This document shows, in pieces, positions 13,101-22,187 of a stretch of 64,000 nt of DNA. Under the pieces are notes generated by a model. It was not told the origin of the DNA, did no database searches, and saw only the letters and a list, made by a program, of their open reading frames with translations. Position 1 is the first letter of the stretch. Each line of letters opens with the position of its first letter. Both the position numbers and the translations under genes were made by a program. Source of the DNA: Zoroaster sp. YZ-2022 (taxonomy: Eukaryota > Echinodermata > Asteroidea > Forcipulatida > Zoroasteridae); contig CM055835.1 in the NCBI GenBank assembly GCA_029582265.1, positions 12,517,498 through 12,581,497 on the forward strand, in the 5' to 3' direction.

Positions 13101-13404
13101 CAAATGATGTGATTTTTATTTCAATCTTTATATTGTTTTTATATTAAATTTTCTCTTTCATTTTACTGATACACTGAAAAGTCCGATAATTGGGACTCTT
13201 TTTTTATATTTTTAAATCAGCATCATTTCTGAAATTGTTTCCCAAGGGCATTTTTCCCAAGTGGTCTGGAAAGATTCCAAGGAGCTGGGTATCGGCAAGG
13301 CCGTGGCGAGTAACGGGAATGTGTACGTAGTAGCAAACTACCTTCCGCGTGGTAATATCCTGACAAAGTTTGCAAGCAACGTCTTCGCTCCCGTGACGAA
13401 ATAG
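7051..13404 (+). CDS. GLIPR2: GAPR-1/GLIPR2-like CAP-domain protein (four exons, first exon missing)
   Basis: Joined exons 7051-7102, 7656-7819, 8824-8901 and 13247-13404 encode about 149 residues ending at TAG 13402-13404. All junctions keep phase and use GT-AG. The protein is a single CAP domain (SCP/TAPS fold): AHN at the first helix, FREKHRAPPLKLSKDL, HSSNDVGENLAMF (the conserved His and Glu region), MWYSEVENYNF and the signature HFSQVVWKDSKELGIGKA. Vertebrate GLIPR2 (GAPR-1) is about 154 aa, lacks a signal peptide, is N-myristoylated and associates with Golgi membranes; length and domain order here agree. Only a few N-terminal residues, from an upstream exon I could not find, are missing, so myristoylation cannot be judged. 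Orthology versus another small CAP paralogue is inferred from resemblance. Intron 3 (about 4.3 kb) carries several mobile elements. Confidence 0.88.
7656..7819 (+). CDS. GLIPR2: CAP gene exon B
   Basis: It starts after a run of C followed by CACACACAG, an unusually C-rich polypyrimidine tract, and ends at the donor GTATGG. It encodes FREKHRAPPL through GGRTDYS, including HSSNDVGENLAMF. The reading frame continues from exon A to complete a glutamine codon. Confidence 0.88.
8570..8665 (+). repeat. SINE 3' end fragment (same family as 49031-49990)
   Basis: The motif GTTGGTGTAGGGC followed by CCCGACGCAAGAATTTCACC recurs at 49920-49985, where it forms the 3' part of a tRNA-derived SINE, and partly at 48953-48985. 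Here no tRNA head is visible. It lies in CAP-gene intron 2. Confidence 0.55.
8824..8901 (+). CDS. GLIPR2: CAP gene exon C
   Basis: It starts after GATGATCAG and ends at the donor GTAAGA. It encodes GREVSAMWYSEVENYNFG and on to SGTG, the segment before the CAP signature. Splice phases are 1 in and 1 out. Confidence 0.88.
9642..10308 (+). mobile_element. Small Kolobok-like DNA transposon with a THAP domain
   Basis: Terminal inverted repeats AGGGGGACTGACAT (from 9642) and ATGTCAGTCCCCCT (to 10308) are perfect and are flanked by TTAA at 9638-9641 and 10309-10312. TTAA target duplication, AGGG-type ends and a THAP-domain coding region are the established hallmarks of the Kolobok superfamily. At 667 bp it is far too short for a full transposase, so it is non-autonomous. 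It sits in intron 3 of the CAP gene. piggyBac also uses TTAA, but its known elements do not carry a THAP finger. Confidence 0.78.
9919..10193 (+). pseudogene. THAP zinc-finger reading frame, one frameshift
   Basis: The reading frame opens with MPGRCVSAGCSNT and continues to HLFPSDPKI, then shifts by one base near 10006-10008 and continues as RIWTSKVRLTR, ending at TAA 10191-10193. The visible pattern is the C2CH THAP finger: the Cys pair near the start, the conserved Trp in RIWTSKVR, and CSDHF (Cys-x2-His-Phe). THAP domains are DNA-binding modules found in P-element and Kolobok transposases and in host THAP proteins. Only this domain, about 90 codons, is present, with no catalytic region. It lies between the element's inverted repeats and belongs to it. 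The frameshift could be decay or a sequencing slip. Confidence 0.72.
10425..10654 (+). repeat. 28-bp minisatellite
   Basis: About eight copies of a unit containing GGACCAAAAACAAATATATA, most also with GGCCTAAA. A short inverted version (TATATATTTGTTTTT with GTCCTTTAT) lies at 12225-12300, so the two may be arms of one decayed element of about 1.9 kb. Confidence 0.85.
10690..11330 (+). repeat. Dispersed repeat family R1 (ACTTCCGGTTTCGACCGG type)
   Basis: This contains CCGGAAGGAGAGGTCAGATT, AATTCAAGATCTTTAA, TTCATGAGATA and a purine-rich tail. The same order of motifs recurs at 16975-17604 joined to 25574-25720, 45240-45970, 51420-52175, 52520-53480 and, reversed, 59400-59990. No coding potential is seen. 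This copy is in CAP-gene intron 3. Confidence 0.75.
11606..11916 (+). pseudogene. Fragment resembling the N terminus of an integrase-core-domain protein
   Basis: Two overlapping frames show a helical segment (LNLTQHIHNEAVALEEVNA) and then, after a frameshift near 11812, APGRPQLDLAQDVLDNLYDI with WTVVSSKM. The GRP...W...VS pattern resembles the helix-turn-helix that precedes the rve integrase core in a family of transposon-derived animal proteins. No integrase core follows. The second part ends at a good donor-like GTAAGT. The family assignment is from memory of the pattern and is tentative. Confidence 0.35.
12225..12300 (-). repeat. Inverted partner of the 10425-10654 minisatellite
   Basis: Three to four units of TATATATTTGTTTTTGGCC and variants are the reverse complement of the 28-bp minisatellite upstream. 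It immediately precedes a truncated copy of the ATAGGTTTTCCCGG element. Confidence 0.6.
12325..12581 (-). mobile_element. Truncated ATAGGTTTTCCCGG-family DNA element
   Basis: The sequence matches, in reverse orientation, the left end of the element at 58001-58926: it contains CAGCATTCAATTTCGCGCGA and ends in AATTGGCTGCTTATTCGCC and GGGAAAACCTAT. Only one end is present. Confidence 0.7.
12660..13200. other. Intronic AT-rich sequence with GTACAT-rich low-complexity tract
   Basis: There is a near-palindromic GAGATC/AGTATAATAGAGATC stretch near 12665-12705 and a run of overlapping TACATGTACATG repeats at about 12815-12855. No exon is seen between these and the last CAP exon. Confidence 0.5.
13247..13404 (+). 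CDS. GLIPR2: CAP gene terminal exon
   Basis: The acceptor TTTCCCAAG precedes the exon, which reads HFSQVVWKDSKELGIGKAV, then YVVANYLPRGNI, and ends FAPVTK with TAG. This contains the CAP signature and the last beta strand typical of GAPR-1. The frame joins exon C in phase. Confidence 0.88.
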
Positions 13405-13737
13405 ACCATGGGACATACTGCCAAAATGTCTCTAAAAAGTGACTTTCTGGAGACTCGATGAAACTCTCCGAAATGGATCTTTAGGACATTCTGAACAACA
13501 TTTTGGCTGTTCCACCTTGCAAAAGTGGCTGGATTATTTTTGAGTAAATTCGTTTCAAAGATTAGTTTTTGGGGGCGAATTGGGTTTCTCCATGCAAATT
13601 AAAAAGATATTCGCCCCAAGGCAATTCGCCCATAGATTTTTGAGAACATTTTTGCCCCAAAACCAAATCGACCGTTTTTTCAAGATTTTTCGCCCCCAAA
13701 CAAATTCGCCCCATCTATCAGAATTATCAAATATCAA

Positions 13738-13905
13738 TTTTAGGTAAAACTTGTAGCTTTGCATAGAGGAGGATAAGTAAGACTAATTGCGACGATCAGA
13801 CCACACTGATCGAAACATCGAGTTGTACCTCCAGTTCTTTTCAGAACTAATTACTACTCAATTGAGAATTTCACATGGTGTCACCGCAATTAGTCTTACT
13901 TAAAT
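13738..13905 (+). mobile_element. Hairpin-element copy H1 (left arm mostly deleted)
   Basis: GGTAAAACTTGTAGCTTTGC is followed by AAGTAAGACTAATTGCG, a small hairpin (ACGATCAG/CTGATCG-like), GAAACATCGAGTTGTACCTC and the inverted end CGCAATTAGTCTTACTT. The same modules form longer palindromes at 43396-43641 and 60265-60625. Confidence 0.7.
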
Positions 13906-13909
13906 ATCA

Positions 13910-15400
13910 ATTTTATCAAACCAGTAGGAACTCGGGAAGCCTTCATACTGAAAACTGCTATTCATCAGAGATAAACAGACTATATTAGTCTCTTTTTATG
14001 ACTCCCTCCCCTATTTTATTAAGGGATATAGAATTTAAGTCTTAATTTGTAAAATAAAAATAAGATTTCTTGTATTATCATGGGTTTATTATTCTTTAGT
14101 CCCATCAAAAAATACCCCTAAAATAAGTTACATGTATACACACATGATATTTCTTCTCTGTATGAATTACATTTTTGTAAGTCCATACCTTTACTCTTTT
14201 TCAGCAAACCTTCTCATTGTATTAAAGTAATCATAATAATAATAAAAGCGACATTCAACTAAATAAACTTATTGTGTACTCTAGTTGTTAATGTTTCTGA
14301 TACAAACATGTCCAAGGTGGTGCGATGTTTATACTTGGTTTAAAAATACAAAATAAATAAATTCAGGAATAACCAGAGTGTTTCAATGACTGACTAACAT
14401 TTTAGATGACACAAAAGTTTAGTGAGTAAAGTTGAATTTCTGTAAAACAATTAGTTTCTTAATTACTTCATTTTTAAATAATTGCCCTGATCTTGGCATT
14501 GATGGACCTGTCAAAATGGTAATAAATCTTGGCAATATTGTAACCCTCCAAAAGAATAATATTATACACGTATATGAAGAATAAAAGAGCAGTTACAAAT
14601 CATAAAATGTCTGACTTGTTATCTTGCAATGTTGTTGTCATAAATTGTTGTCACTTCAGACGCCTTAATAAGCAAACTCTGCATAAAATGTACATGCATT
14701 TACTTTTTCAAAACCAGAAATGAATACACACAATGCTAAATTATACCCTGGTACATGATTTTCACTTAAAAGGGAAAAAAATTGTTACGAGTTGGAATTG
14801 GAGTGCTAGTTTTAGATTAACTCAGTGACTGAAAATAATACCCACAGGATAAGGTCATTGCCATTGCTGCTGCATAATTGAGCCAGTATTTTTCAGTCAC
14901 CGTGTTCATCTTAAACTAGGACACTGATTCCATGCCCTGTTGAAAGTCTGCTCTGATCGTGATAATATACTGTCCCTATAAGAAATCTTTTGACTGAATT
15001 TACAAATGATGCTCATTACTGAGATGAGGCACATTTTGTTTAATGTAATACAATTTTCAATTTATAATCTAGCCAATATAAATAAACCCTTGCACTTGAA
15101 CATACTTAATATTACTTTTTGTTATGAGTATTCTGTACATCCCTGGTAGCAACACAACAAACCGCAATTGTGATAAAGGGTACTAAACATCTCAATTGTT
15201 ACACAATCCGATTAACCCACTGATCTTTATACTAACTGGATATGAGATCACGCCAATTGGCTGAAGCTCGTTGTTCGCCATCTTTGTTCCCATAAGAAAG
15301 AAGGCATATGCGTGACAGCCGGACAGGTTTATTGCTTCCGACTGACGACAATGCCGAGTGCTGCTGAACCAATTGTTGTTATTGTCTGTATGCTAACATA
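13910..15400. other. Intergenic, no gene recognised
   Basis: AT-rich sequence with one small inverted-repeat element (listed separately). Bases 15220-15300 (TATACTAACTGGATATGAGA, then CTCGTTGTTCGCC) recur at 41665-41715, so this is a dispersed repeat. Confidence 0.5.
14802..14925. mobile_element. MITE with ~37-bp imperfect inverted repeats
   Basis: The left end AGTGCTAGTTTTAGATTAAC and a GTGACTGAAAA core pair with TTTTCAGTCAC and TCTTAAACTAGGACACT at the right end. Total length is about 124 bp. The superfamily is unclear, and I cannot define a target duplication confidently. Confidence 0.6.
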
Positions 15401-15450
15401 ACATTTGACTCTTTGGGGGAACCAACATGGCAGCCAGTTACTTCAACCTT

Positions 15451-15819
15451 TTATAGGCCAATTGGCGCCCATCTCCTATCTTGACCAATGTGTAGTAGTA
15501 AGTCAGTATTGTTTTTCTCCGTGGCTGCCTTCTTTAATTTTTCAGCTTCAATTGTTGTGCAGGCTGCGAGAGCTTCTTTACGTCTACGACCAGAATGATG
15601 TTTTGTACTAGTCCATTTCTCTTTATGACAAATGATATACTGAACATACTTTGAGCGTTGTTCTTGAGACGGAAAGCCAGACCTGGATCGCAGTAAATGC
15701 TGCTTCTTTGATGGAGGTTCATCATCATCACTGCTCGTATCAGGATCAGGAGCATGTGAAGTTGAGGCTACAGTGCACCACAGTATTAACTGTCCAAATG
15801 GTGGTATTATACACAACAC
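15451..15819 (-). pseudogene. Unrecognised ORF fragment, Cys/Lys-rich
   Basis: A 122-residue minus-strand frame contains an acidic/serine stretch (DPDTSSDDDEPPSKKQ) and then YIICHKEKWTS with EALAACTTIEAEKLKKAA. The layout resembles the Cys-containing N-terminal region of some repetitive transposon-associated proteins of invertebrates. No catalytic domain follows on either side. It could be a TE remnant or chance; no function is claimed. Confidence 0.3.
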
Positions 15820-15899
15820 AGCATTTTAGGCTGTTATTTAAATTTGTTTTGCACTACCAACTTCAAACTTTCACAAATGAATAAGTACACATCAAGACA

Positions 15900-16970
15900 A
15901 ACTCAAATAATTTTTTAAATATTTAATGAGGTAATTAGCATAAATTAGCATATCGCGAAATCAAAAAGACAAAAAACAGTAAAATAGAAGTTTCTCAAGA
16001 ATGGCTTTGTGGATTTCCTTCATTTTTTTTCACAGTTTATTTATATTGTCATTTGTAATAACTTTGTAAGAGGAATTAATTTTTTTTTTACTTTTTGAGG
16101 TATGGGTAAATAATACATAAAAAGTATACATCAATATAAAGGAAATAATAAAAAACTTGGATTTTCAAAAACAAACAAAAAAGCAAAAAACACAAGATTA
16201 GAGGATGTATAATAAGTCTGTAAGACACAATGTTGATATCTCTTTTGATATTAGCATGGCATACTCTTAAAATTTGGGGAAAATATATGCGATTTTTTAG
16301 CATTTTTGGCCAATTGGCTACACAACATACAAAATATTTTAGTGTACATGATTTGTGGATTATATTGATTTGTTATCAATACATGTAGTCATCAAAGATC
16401 GGGTCAATTTATGCGGGTATGGAAATTTTCACATGCATAGCTTGCTACTGTCAACAGAGGGCGCAAGTCGAGTTTTTGGACAGTTATGCTGTGTTGCACT
16501 GTAAGTAGAAAAATATGGGAGAAGAAATATATTAATTACATAATTTGTAGAATGGCTATCAATGGGAGAAACCAGTTGCTGGTCAACTGCCTCAAACAGA
16601 GCATGTACTGCCTCAAACAGGGCATCTGTGTTTTTGTGATTTTCAATTATTACAAAAAATACCAAAAAAAATTAAAAAGTTAGGTGTGGGGGGAATTTGT
16701 TTTTTCATAAATATATTTTGAAACACCTGATGAAAAACATGCAATTACAATCACATTCTTTTTGCTTTGAATGTGTTCGAAAGTGTAATGTCAGTAAGGA
16801 ACTTCTTAAATCCAATTCCCAAGGGCAAGCATGGTCCTTGAGAAAAAAATGGTATGGGTGGAGGGGTGGGATAATATCATATTTTGCAAACATGTATCAT
16901 TTTTTATAATAACAATATCATATTTAAAAGACATATCAATTTTGCGTTATAATGTGTTGAATTTGAACTT
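15900..16970. other. Intergenic AT-rich sequence, no gene seen
   Basis: Poly-T/A tracts and short spurious frames only. A tandem CTGCCTCAAACAG pair lies at about 16588-16622. Confidence 0.5.
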
Positions 16971-16974
16971 CCTG

Positions 16975-17604
16975 TAAAGGTCAGATCAGGCGATTTGAAG
17001 GTCATATATATATGACACAATAAAACTTCCTCATGATCATGAATATATAACATCAGCACCTGCTTTGGTTCAATTTCTGAGATTGGAAAATAATCCCTTT
17101 TTAAAACTGTCGCTAGGTGCGCTCTGAATTTTGATGACGTCATCAAACATTTTTTGAAATGGTAAGATGTCACTAGTCACTTTATTCACAGAAGTCATAT
17201 TCAAATTTTCTTTGGTTTTTCAGATAGAAAATTATTTTTTTCAAAACCTGTCGCCAGCGGGCGTGTGATGACGTCATCAGTCACATTTTTAAAAAGGTCA
17301 CATGTCAATAGTAATTTCGTCCACTGAATGCATGTCCAAATACCATATCATGGACCCTATAAAAGTGCTTCAGAATGTTTGTTCACTTAAACTTCCGGTT
17401 TCGACCGGAAGGAGAGGTCAGATTGGGTTCATGTCTGTGTACGAAATGTCACATATTTAATAGCCTTGACTCAAGGCTGTTGTCGTAGTGCGCACTTACC
17501 ACGGTATTCCCACCCCGGCCCGTTTGGGGTCATGTTTGTATACGAAATGTCACATAATTCAAGATCTGTAAGATGATGCAAATATTGTTCAAATATCTTT
17601 TGTG
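16975..17604 (+). repeat. R1 family copy, left part (split by the 8-kb element)
   Basis: This contains CTTCCTCATGATCATGA, GATGACGTCATCA and the TTTCGACCGGAAGGAGAGG core, and ends with TATCTTTTGTG. The continuation expected from other R1 copies (GGTTCATGAGATATGATTTT) is found at 25582 onward, on the far side of the 8-kb element, so it is the insertion target. Confidence 0.8.
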
Positions 17605-18574
17605 AGTAGTATGTGTGGAGCAAATCTTACCCGGTTTGTGGAGGAGAGTCTGCAGTTTTGTCTGCAGTGATTTTGTGCAGTTTGTAATGGCATTCCACCA
17701 CAGTCCACCACAGTGCAATGAGCAATGTGGAGGAGATTTGCACTTTTTGGGGAGATTGCACTTTGTGGAGGTGGAGCACCATAACTTTTTTTTTGATGGC
17801 CAACTTCAATTTATTTTATTTATTATTATTATTTTTTTATGACGTCATTTCGGCCAAGTAAAAAAATAATTGTGTTACCACTGCTCCACCTCCACAAAGT
17901 GCAATCTCCTCCACAAAGTGCAAATCTCCTCCACAAAGTGCAAATCTCCTCCACATTGCTCATTGCACTGTGGTGGACTGTGGTGGAATGCCATTACAAA
18001 CTGCACAAAATCACTGCAGACAAAACTGCAGACTCTCCTCCACAAAGCGGGTAAGATTTGCTCCACACATGATTGAATTTTTTTTTAATTTTTGTTTTTT
18101 CAACCACAATTTTACCACTGCACACAACTGTACACAAAATACTGCACACAACTGCGCACTACTCCCTCCACACAAACTGCACACAAAATACTTACTCCCT
18201 CCACACAAACTGGGCGCGCGCGTGAGACACGTCTGGGCGCGCGTGGAGGTGTGCTCCTCCTCAATGTTGGTCGTAATGCGGAACACTCTCACTGCACTGC
18301 TCCTCCTCAAAATACTGGTTGAGACACGTCTGGGCGGGCGCGCGCGTGGAATTTTACCACTGCACACAAAATACTGCACACAAAATACTGCACACTACTC
18401 CCTCCACACAAACTGCACGGAATTCATTTTGTGGATGGGAAAAAACCTCAAAATGCCCACATAATAACCAAAAAGTGGTTAATATGTGGATTGGCCAAAT
18501 GATTTTGCTCACTTTGTGGTTTTTGTAATAATGTGGTCGTGGTTATTATGTGGTTTGACCCGCTATGAACTTTG

Positions 18575-18605
<31 letters not shown>

Positions 18606-18636
18606 AACAAATAAGTCAATAAAGTTAACACTTTGT
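17605..18636 (+). repeat. Left terminal inverted repeat of the 8-kb element
   Basis: Bases about 17607-17795 and 17880-18071 are reverse complements of one another (inner palindrome, loop with ATGACGTCAT). Units such as CTCCTCCACAAAGTGCAAAT are repeated three times at 17886-17955. The following GC-rich block to about 18350 and the stretch TAAGTCAATAAAGTTAACAC near 18612 match the right repeat in reverse. Bases 18350-18610 have no counterpart. Confidence 0.88.
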
Positions 18637-18640
18637 ACGG
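18350..18640. other. Left-TIR-specific insertion with (AAT)n microsatellite
   Basis: This segment (TGCACACAAAATAC repeats, TTATGTGGTTTG, then an AATAAT run at about 18575-18600) is absent from the right terminal repeat. It is either an insertion in the left copy or a deletion in the right. Confidence 0.5.
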
Positions 18641-19246
18641 GACATGTTTCTAAACACTAAAATAAATTTAGTTGAATGAAGTTACTCAATCCAAATTTAT
18701 GTAATTTAAAACATGTTTTGTGCATATATTTATTTGTTCTTTTATTTGTTCTATTTTATCATTCCTTTTGGAGTTGCAGTTGATTGTATCGTTTTGAAAT
18801 GTATCGTTTTGAAATGTATAAATTGTAAGTGGTCATTCACAGCTGGCCAAGCAATAATTAATAAAATACTGTCAATTATGAAAATCATAAAATGTGATTA
18901 ACAAATAAATGAATGAAATTACTGTCAGTATCGCGCGCACAGTATCGATTCTACTGTTAAAACGTTCTTTATTACATTTCATTAACAGAGGGCGCTATTA
19001 ATTAATTATGCTTGTCAGTTTTGTCCTTTAAAGGTCCTCCCCGCATTACTTTCTGGCTACAATCATTCGTTTCACAGAAGTATAAAATCCACCCCGGCGT
19101 GTTCTCATATATTTTTTTGTATATTATTTTATATTCCTTAAGGGAAGGGACAACAACGTACGAAGACAGACAAAATAACGACTGTACATTAAGCTATTCA
19201 AGTATGATTTGTTAAATTTAATTTTAACATCAACAGCAATCTTTGA
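18640..19246. other. 8-kb element interior, no gene recognised
   Basis: AT-rich sequence with no long conserved frame. It holds the duplicated TGTATCGTTTTGAAA (about 18786-18815). Any promoter or lost gene of the element on this side is not evident. Confidence 0.4.
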
Positions 19247-19248
19247 GA

Positions 19249-19288
<40 letters not shown>
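19247..19288 (+). repeat. (GAC)n microsatellite
   Basis: About 14 perfect GAC/ACG units directly abut the 15-bp minisatellite. They give poly-Arg or poly-Val in spurious frames. Confidence 0.95.
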
Positions 19289-19290
<2 letters not shown>

Positions 19291-19725
19291 TTGAGTAAAG
19301 ACTCAATGAGTAAAGACTCAATGAGTAAAGACTCAATGAGTAAAGACTCAATGAGTAAAGACTCAACGAGTAAAGACTGAATGAGTAAAGACTGAATGAG
19401 TAAAGACTGAATGAGTAAAGACTCAATGAGTAAAGACTCAATGAGTAAAGACTGAATGAGTAAAGACTCAATGAGTAAAGACTCAATGAGTAAAGACTCA
19501 ATGAGTAAAGACTCAATGAGTAAAGACTCAATGAGTAAAGACTCAATGAGTAAAGACTCAACGAGTAAAGACTCAATGAGTAAAGACTCAACGAGTAAAG
19601 ACTCAACGAGTAAAGATTCAATGAGTAAAGACTCAATGAGTAAAGATTCAACGAGTAAAGACTCAATGAGTAAAGACTCAATGAGTAAAGACTCAATGAG
19701 TAAAGACTCAATGAGTAAAGACTCA
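19289..19725 (+). repeat. 15-bp minisatellite GAGTAAAGACTCAAT (~29 copies)
   Basis: Near-perfect 15-bp units with a few A/G and C/T variants (CAACGAG, GACTGAAT, GATTCA). Fifteen is a multiple of three, so all frames are open (SKDSM, SLYSL, IESLL repeats); these are not genes. The array stops exactly at the left end of the Harbinger transposon. The unit resembles GTGAGTAAAGCTTGAGG inside that transposon at 19894. Confidence 0.95.
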
Positions 19726-19954
19726 GGCCCGTATTCTAAGACGTTCCTCGACTCACACTCACTGAGGAACTCCTCATCCTCACTAAGGACCACCTCATAC
19801 TCATTGAGGAGAAGGTGCTACTCACTGAGTGCGAGGTCGACTTCACCTATTTTCCATTTCAAAGACCTCCCTCTTCCTCAAGTAAGTGATCCTCTGTGAG
19901 TAAAGCTTGAGGAAGGGCAATACCTGCCTTGAGTCTTCCTCAGTCAGTCTAAAC

Positions 19955-20995
19955 ATGGCGTTTCTGTGGTTACAAAGACATGAAGATGTAGAAATGTTAC
20001 AAGGATTTGGGAGACGGCCTAGGAGGATTCCTAATTTTGACTACAATGTGTATGATGAGGAGGAGTTCCGACAAAGATACCGTTTGACCAAGGATGCGTT
20101 TTATGAGTTGTTGGATATCATAAGGCCGAATTTGCTACCACACAATAACCGTGGGAGACCTATTCCAGTAGACTTGCAGCTGATGTTGACATTGCGCTTT
20201 TATGCTACAGGGTCATTTCAGTTAGCGTGTGGTGATTTGTGTGGAATTTCACAATCATCAGCAAGCAGGATAATCAAGAAGGTTTCTATAACAATTGCGC
20301 GATTAAAAAACAGATACATTACATTTCCTGAGGGTGTCATGCTCCAGCAGGTGAAGGTGGATTTTTGGAGGATCGGCCGGATTCCGGGAGTTGTGGGTGC
20401 AATTGATTGTACCCATGTACGAATCCCTTGTCCTGGAGGGGCTAATGGTGAACTTTTCAGGAACAGAAAGGGTTACTTTTCTATTAATGTGCAGGGAGTG
20501 TGTGGCCCAAATTTGGAAATTCAAAACATTGTTGCTAGATGGCCAGGGAGTGTTCACGACTCTAGAATTTTTGACAACAGTAGACTGTGTGCGCAGTTTG
20601 AACATGGACAAATTAATGGATTACTACTAGGAGATTCTGGTTATGCTTGTCGTCCATGTTGCTGACCCTCTGCTTGCTCCTCGTACTCATCCGAACGGAG
20701 ATACAACGTTGCACATATCCGTACGAGAAACACAGTTGAAAGGACATTTGGTGTATTAAAACGGATGTTCCCATGTTTGAAGATGTCTTTGCGCACAAAA
20801 TTATCAACGACATTGACGATCATTGTAGCCACAGCTGTGCTGTATAACTTCGTGAGGGGACGCAAGGACCCAATTCCTGATGAGGAGGAATCTGAAACTG
20901 ATGATGAGGATGACGATGAGGCATTGCACCACCCAGTCATGGGTCTGGGGAATGCAACCCGACATGCAATGATTCAACAACATTTCACTGATTAG
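19955..20995 (+). pseudogene. HARBI1-like Harbinger transposase, disrupted
   Basis: Harbinger transposases cut and paste their element with a DDE nuclease. The start is taken at 19955 (MAFLWLQRHEDVEML); the upstream 16 codons of the open frame lie in the terminal region. Visible parts are an N-terminal helix-turn-helix-like region (LQLMLTLRFYATGSFQLACG, ISQSSASRIIKKVS), the first catalytic Asp in GVVGAIDCTHVRIPCP, WPGSVHDSRIF, and the second Asp in LLLGDSGYACRP. A stop follows at about 20662-20664. Small indels over the next ~60 bases shift the frame, after which RNTVERTFGVLKRMFP supplies the catalytic Glu, and an acidic tail ends in HHPVMGLGNATRHAM. All three DDE residues are therefore present but split between frames. 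Family length is about 350 aa and the total here fits. Confidence 0.9.
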
Positions 20996-21132
20996 AATGA
21001 AGGTATGTTTACATTTTTAATCATACACATGATTAGCCGTCCTTAACATAAATTGACACAATTACACAATACTCTTGATAATTAAACTATCTGTGGTCGT
21101 TGCCACTACTGTGCTTTCGTCTGCAGCGTCTA

Positions 21133-21304
21133 TGGAAGCATAATTGTGTCATTTTCGCCTTATCCCCATATAAGGCGCGTTAACCCAGGATAACGCTGGC
21201 CTTATCTGGGGTTTACATAATGTAAACCCCAGATAAGGCAGCGTTATCCTATATTAACGCGCCTTATCTGGGGATAAGGCGAAAATGACACAATTATGCT
21301 TCCA
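21133..21304. mobile_element. 172-bp near-perfect hairpin with TA duplication (MITE)
   Basis: The left end TGGAAGCATAATTGTGTC and right end GACACAATTATGCTTCCA are perfect inverted repeats extending almost to the centre (GGTTTACAT/ATGTAAACC). TA flanks at 21131-21132 and 21305-21306 suggest a Tc1/mariner-type target duplication. It lies in the gap between the two Harbinger genes, 17 bp beyond the stop of the minus-strand gene. Confidence 0.85.
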
Positions 21305-21319
21305 TAAGCGTCCAATGGG

Positions 21320-22187
21320 TTAAGGTGTTTCATTAATCTTAGCAATCTTGGCTGACCAGTATTTGTGCTGCAGGTCAAGAACCTCTAGTTTTCGTTTGTG
21401 TTCTTCATTCATGTTTTCGGATTTCTTCCTTAACATTTCCAATTCCAAAACATGTTGCTCTGCTTGCATTTTCAGAACTGTCGATTGTGCCTCCGACATC
21501 GTCGATGTACGTGCCATAACAGCAGCTTTCACTGTAGACTTTCCTCGGACAGACTTTTTCGGGATAACCACAGCATTTGACACATCAGTATCGGTGTCTG
21601 TATCATGACGAACTTTATCTGCAAAGCAAGAAAATGTTGCCATCTGTATTTAATTAGTTGATCAATTAGTGCAGCAATTACAAATGATTAAGAAAATGTT
21701 CCTCGTTTTAAAATTGTTTGGGGGAATGTCATGTTTCACAATACCATTGCATGCTTACTTTACTCTTCAGACTTCTATTAAAAAAAAGGAACCTACCTTT
21801 TTCGGTGTGATTATCGCCGTCATCATCAAATTCGTTTTCCAGGCTTTGGATTTGAGCTGGTATAATTGATGCAATAGCTTGGGCTTGTTCATCAGGCCTC
21901 AGTGTCCTTCTTACCGCCACCAGTCAATTTGGTTTCTCTTGCGTCCTTTCCCAGAACCTTTTTAGCACGACTTTTGATGTTGTCCCAACACTTTTTCAAC
22001 TTTTTGACATCCCGTTTCACAACCCCATGTTGAGAATTGAAATTGTCAGCCACTTTTATCCATGCTTCACTCTTGGCTTTTTATACATTTGTAATCATTT
22101 TTTGCTTTCCAATGTTTCTTTATATTTATCAACCAGTTCGATAAGTATTGACTTCTCAAGCTCCGAGAAGTACTGCCTGTTTGACAT
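21320..22187 (-). pseudogene. Harbinger Myb/SANT-like accessory protein (NAIF1-like), frame broken
   Basis: In Harbinger elements this partner binds DNA and takes the transposase to the nucleus and to the element ends. Reading from ATG at 22187 on the minus strand: MSNRQYFSELEKSILIELVD, then KYKETLESKK and a stop/frameshift near 22085-22100, then SEAWIKVADNFNSQHG and KLKKCWDNIKSRAKKVLG, which together form a Myb/SANT-like trihelix domain. A further frame change near 21915 leads to TLRPDEQAQAIASIIPAQIQ. A donor-like AAAAAG/GTAGGT near 21794 and an acceptor GCTTTGCAG near 21620 suggest one intron. The last exon gives a coiled-coil-like tail (LEMLRKKSENMNEEHKRKLE) ending ETP at 21320-21322. It faces the transposase gene. 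Confidence 0.85.

Noticed and set aside
17839..18464. Several overlapping open frames in the left TIR
   Set aside because: They arise from tandem CTCCTCCACAAAGTGCAAAT and CACACAAACTGCAC units. The same peptides recur in the right TIR on the opposite strand, as expected of repeats.
19289..19725. CRISPR-like array
   Set aside because: The units are contiguous 15-bp repeats with no unique spacers, in a eukaryotic genome.
19124..19899. Repetitive proteins (SKDSM, SLYSL, IESLL repeats)
   Set aside because: They are translations of a 15-bp minisatellite and a GAC microsatellite, open in all frames because the units are multiples of three.
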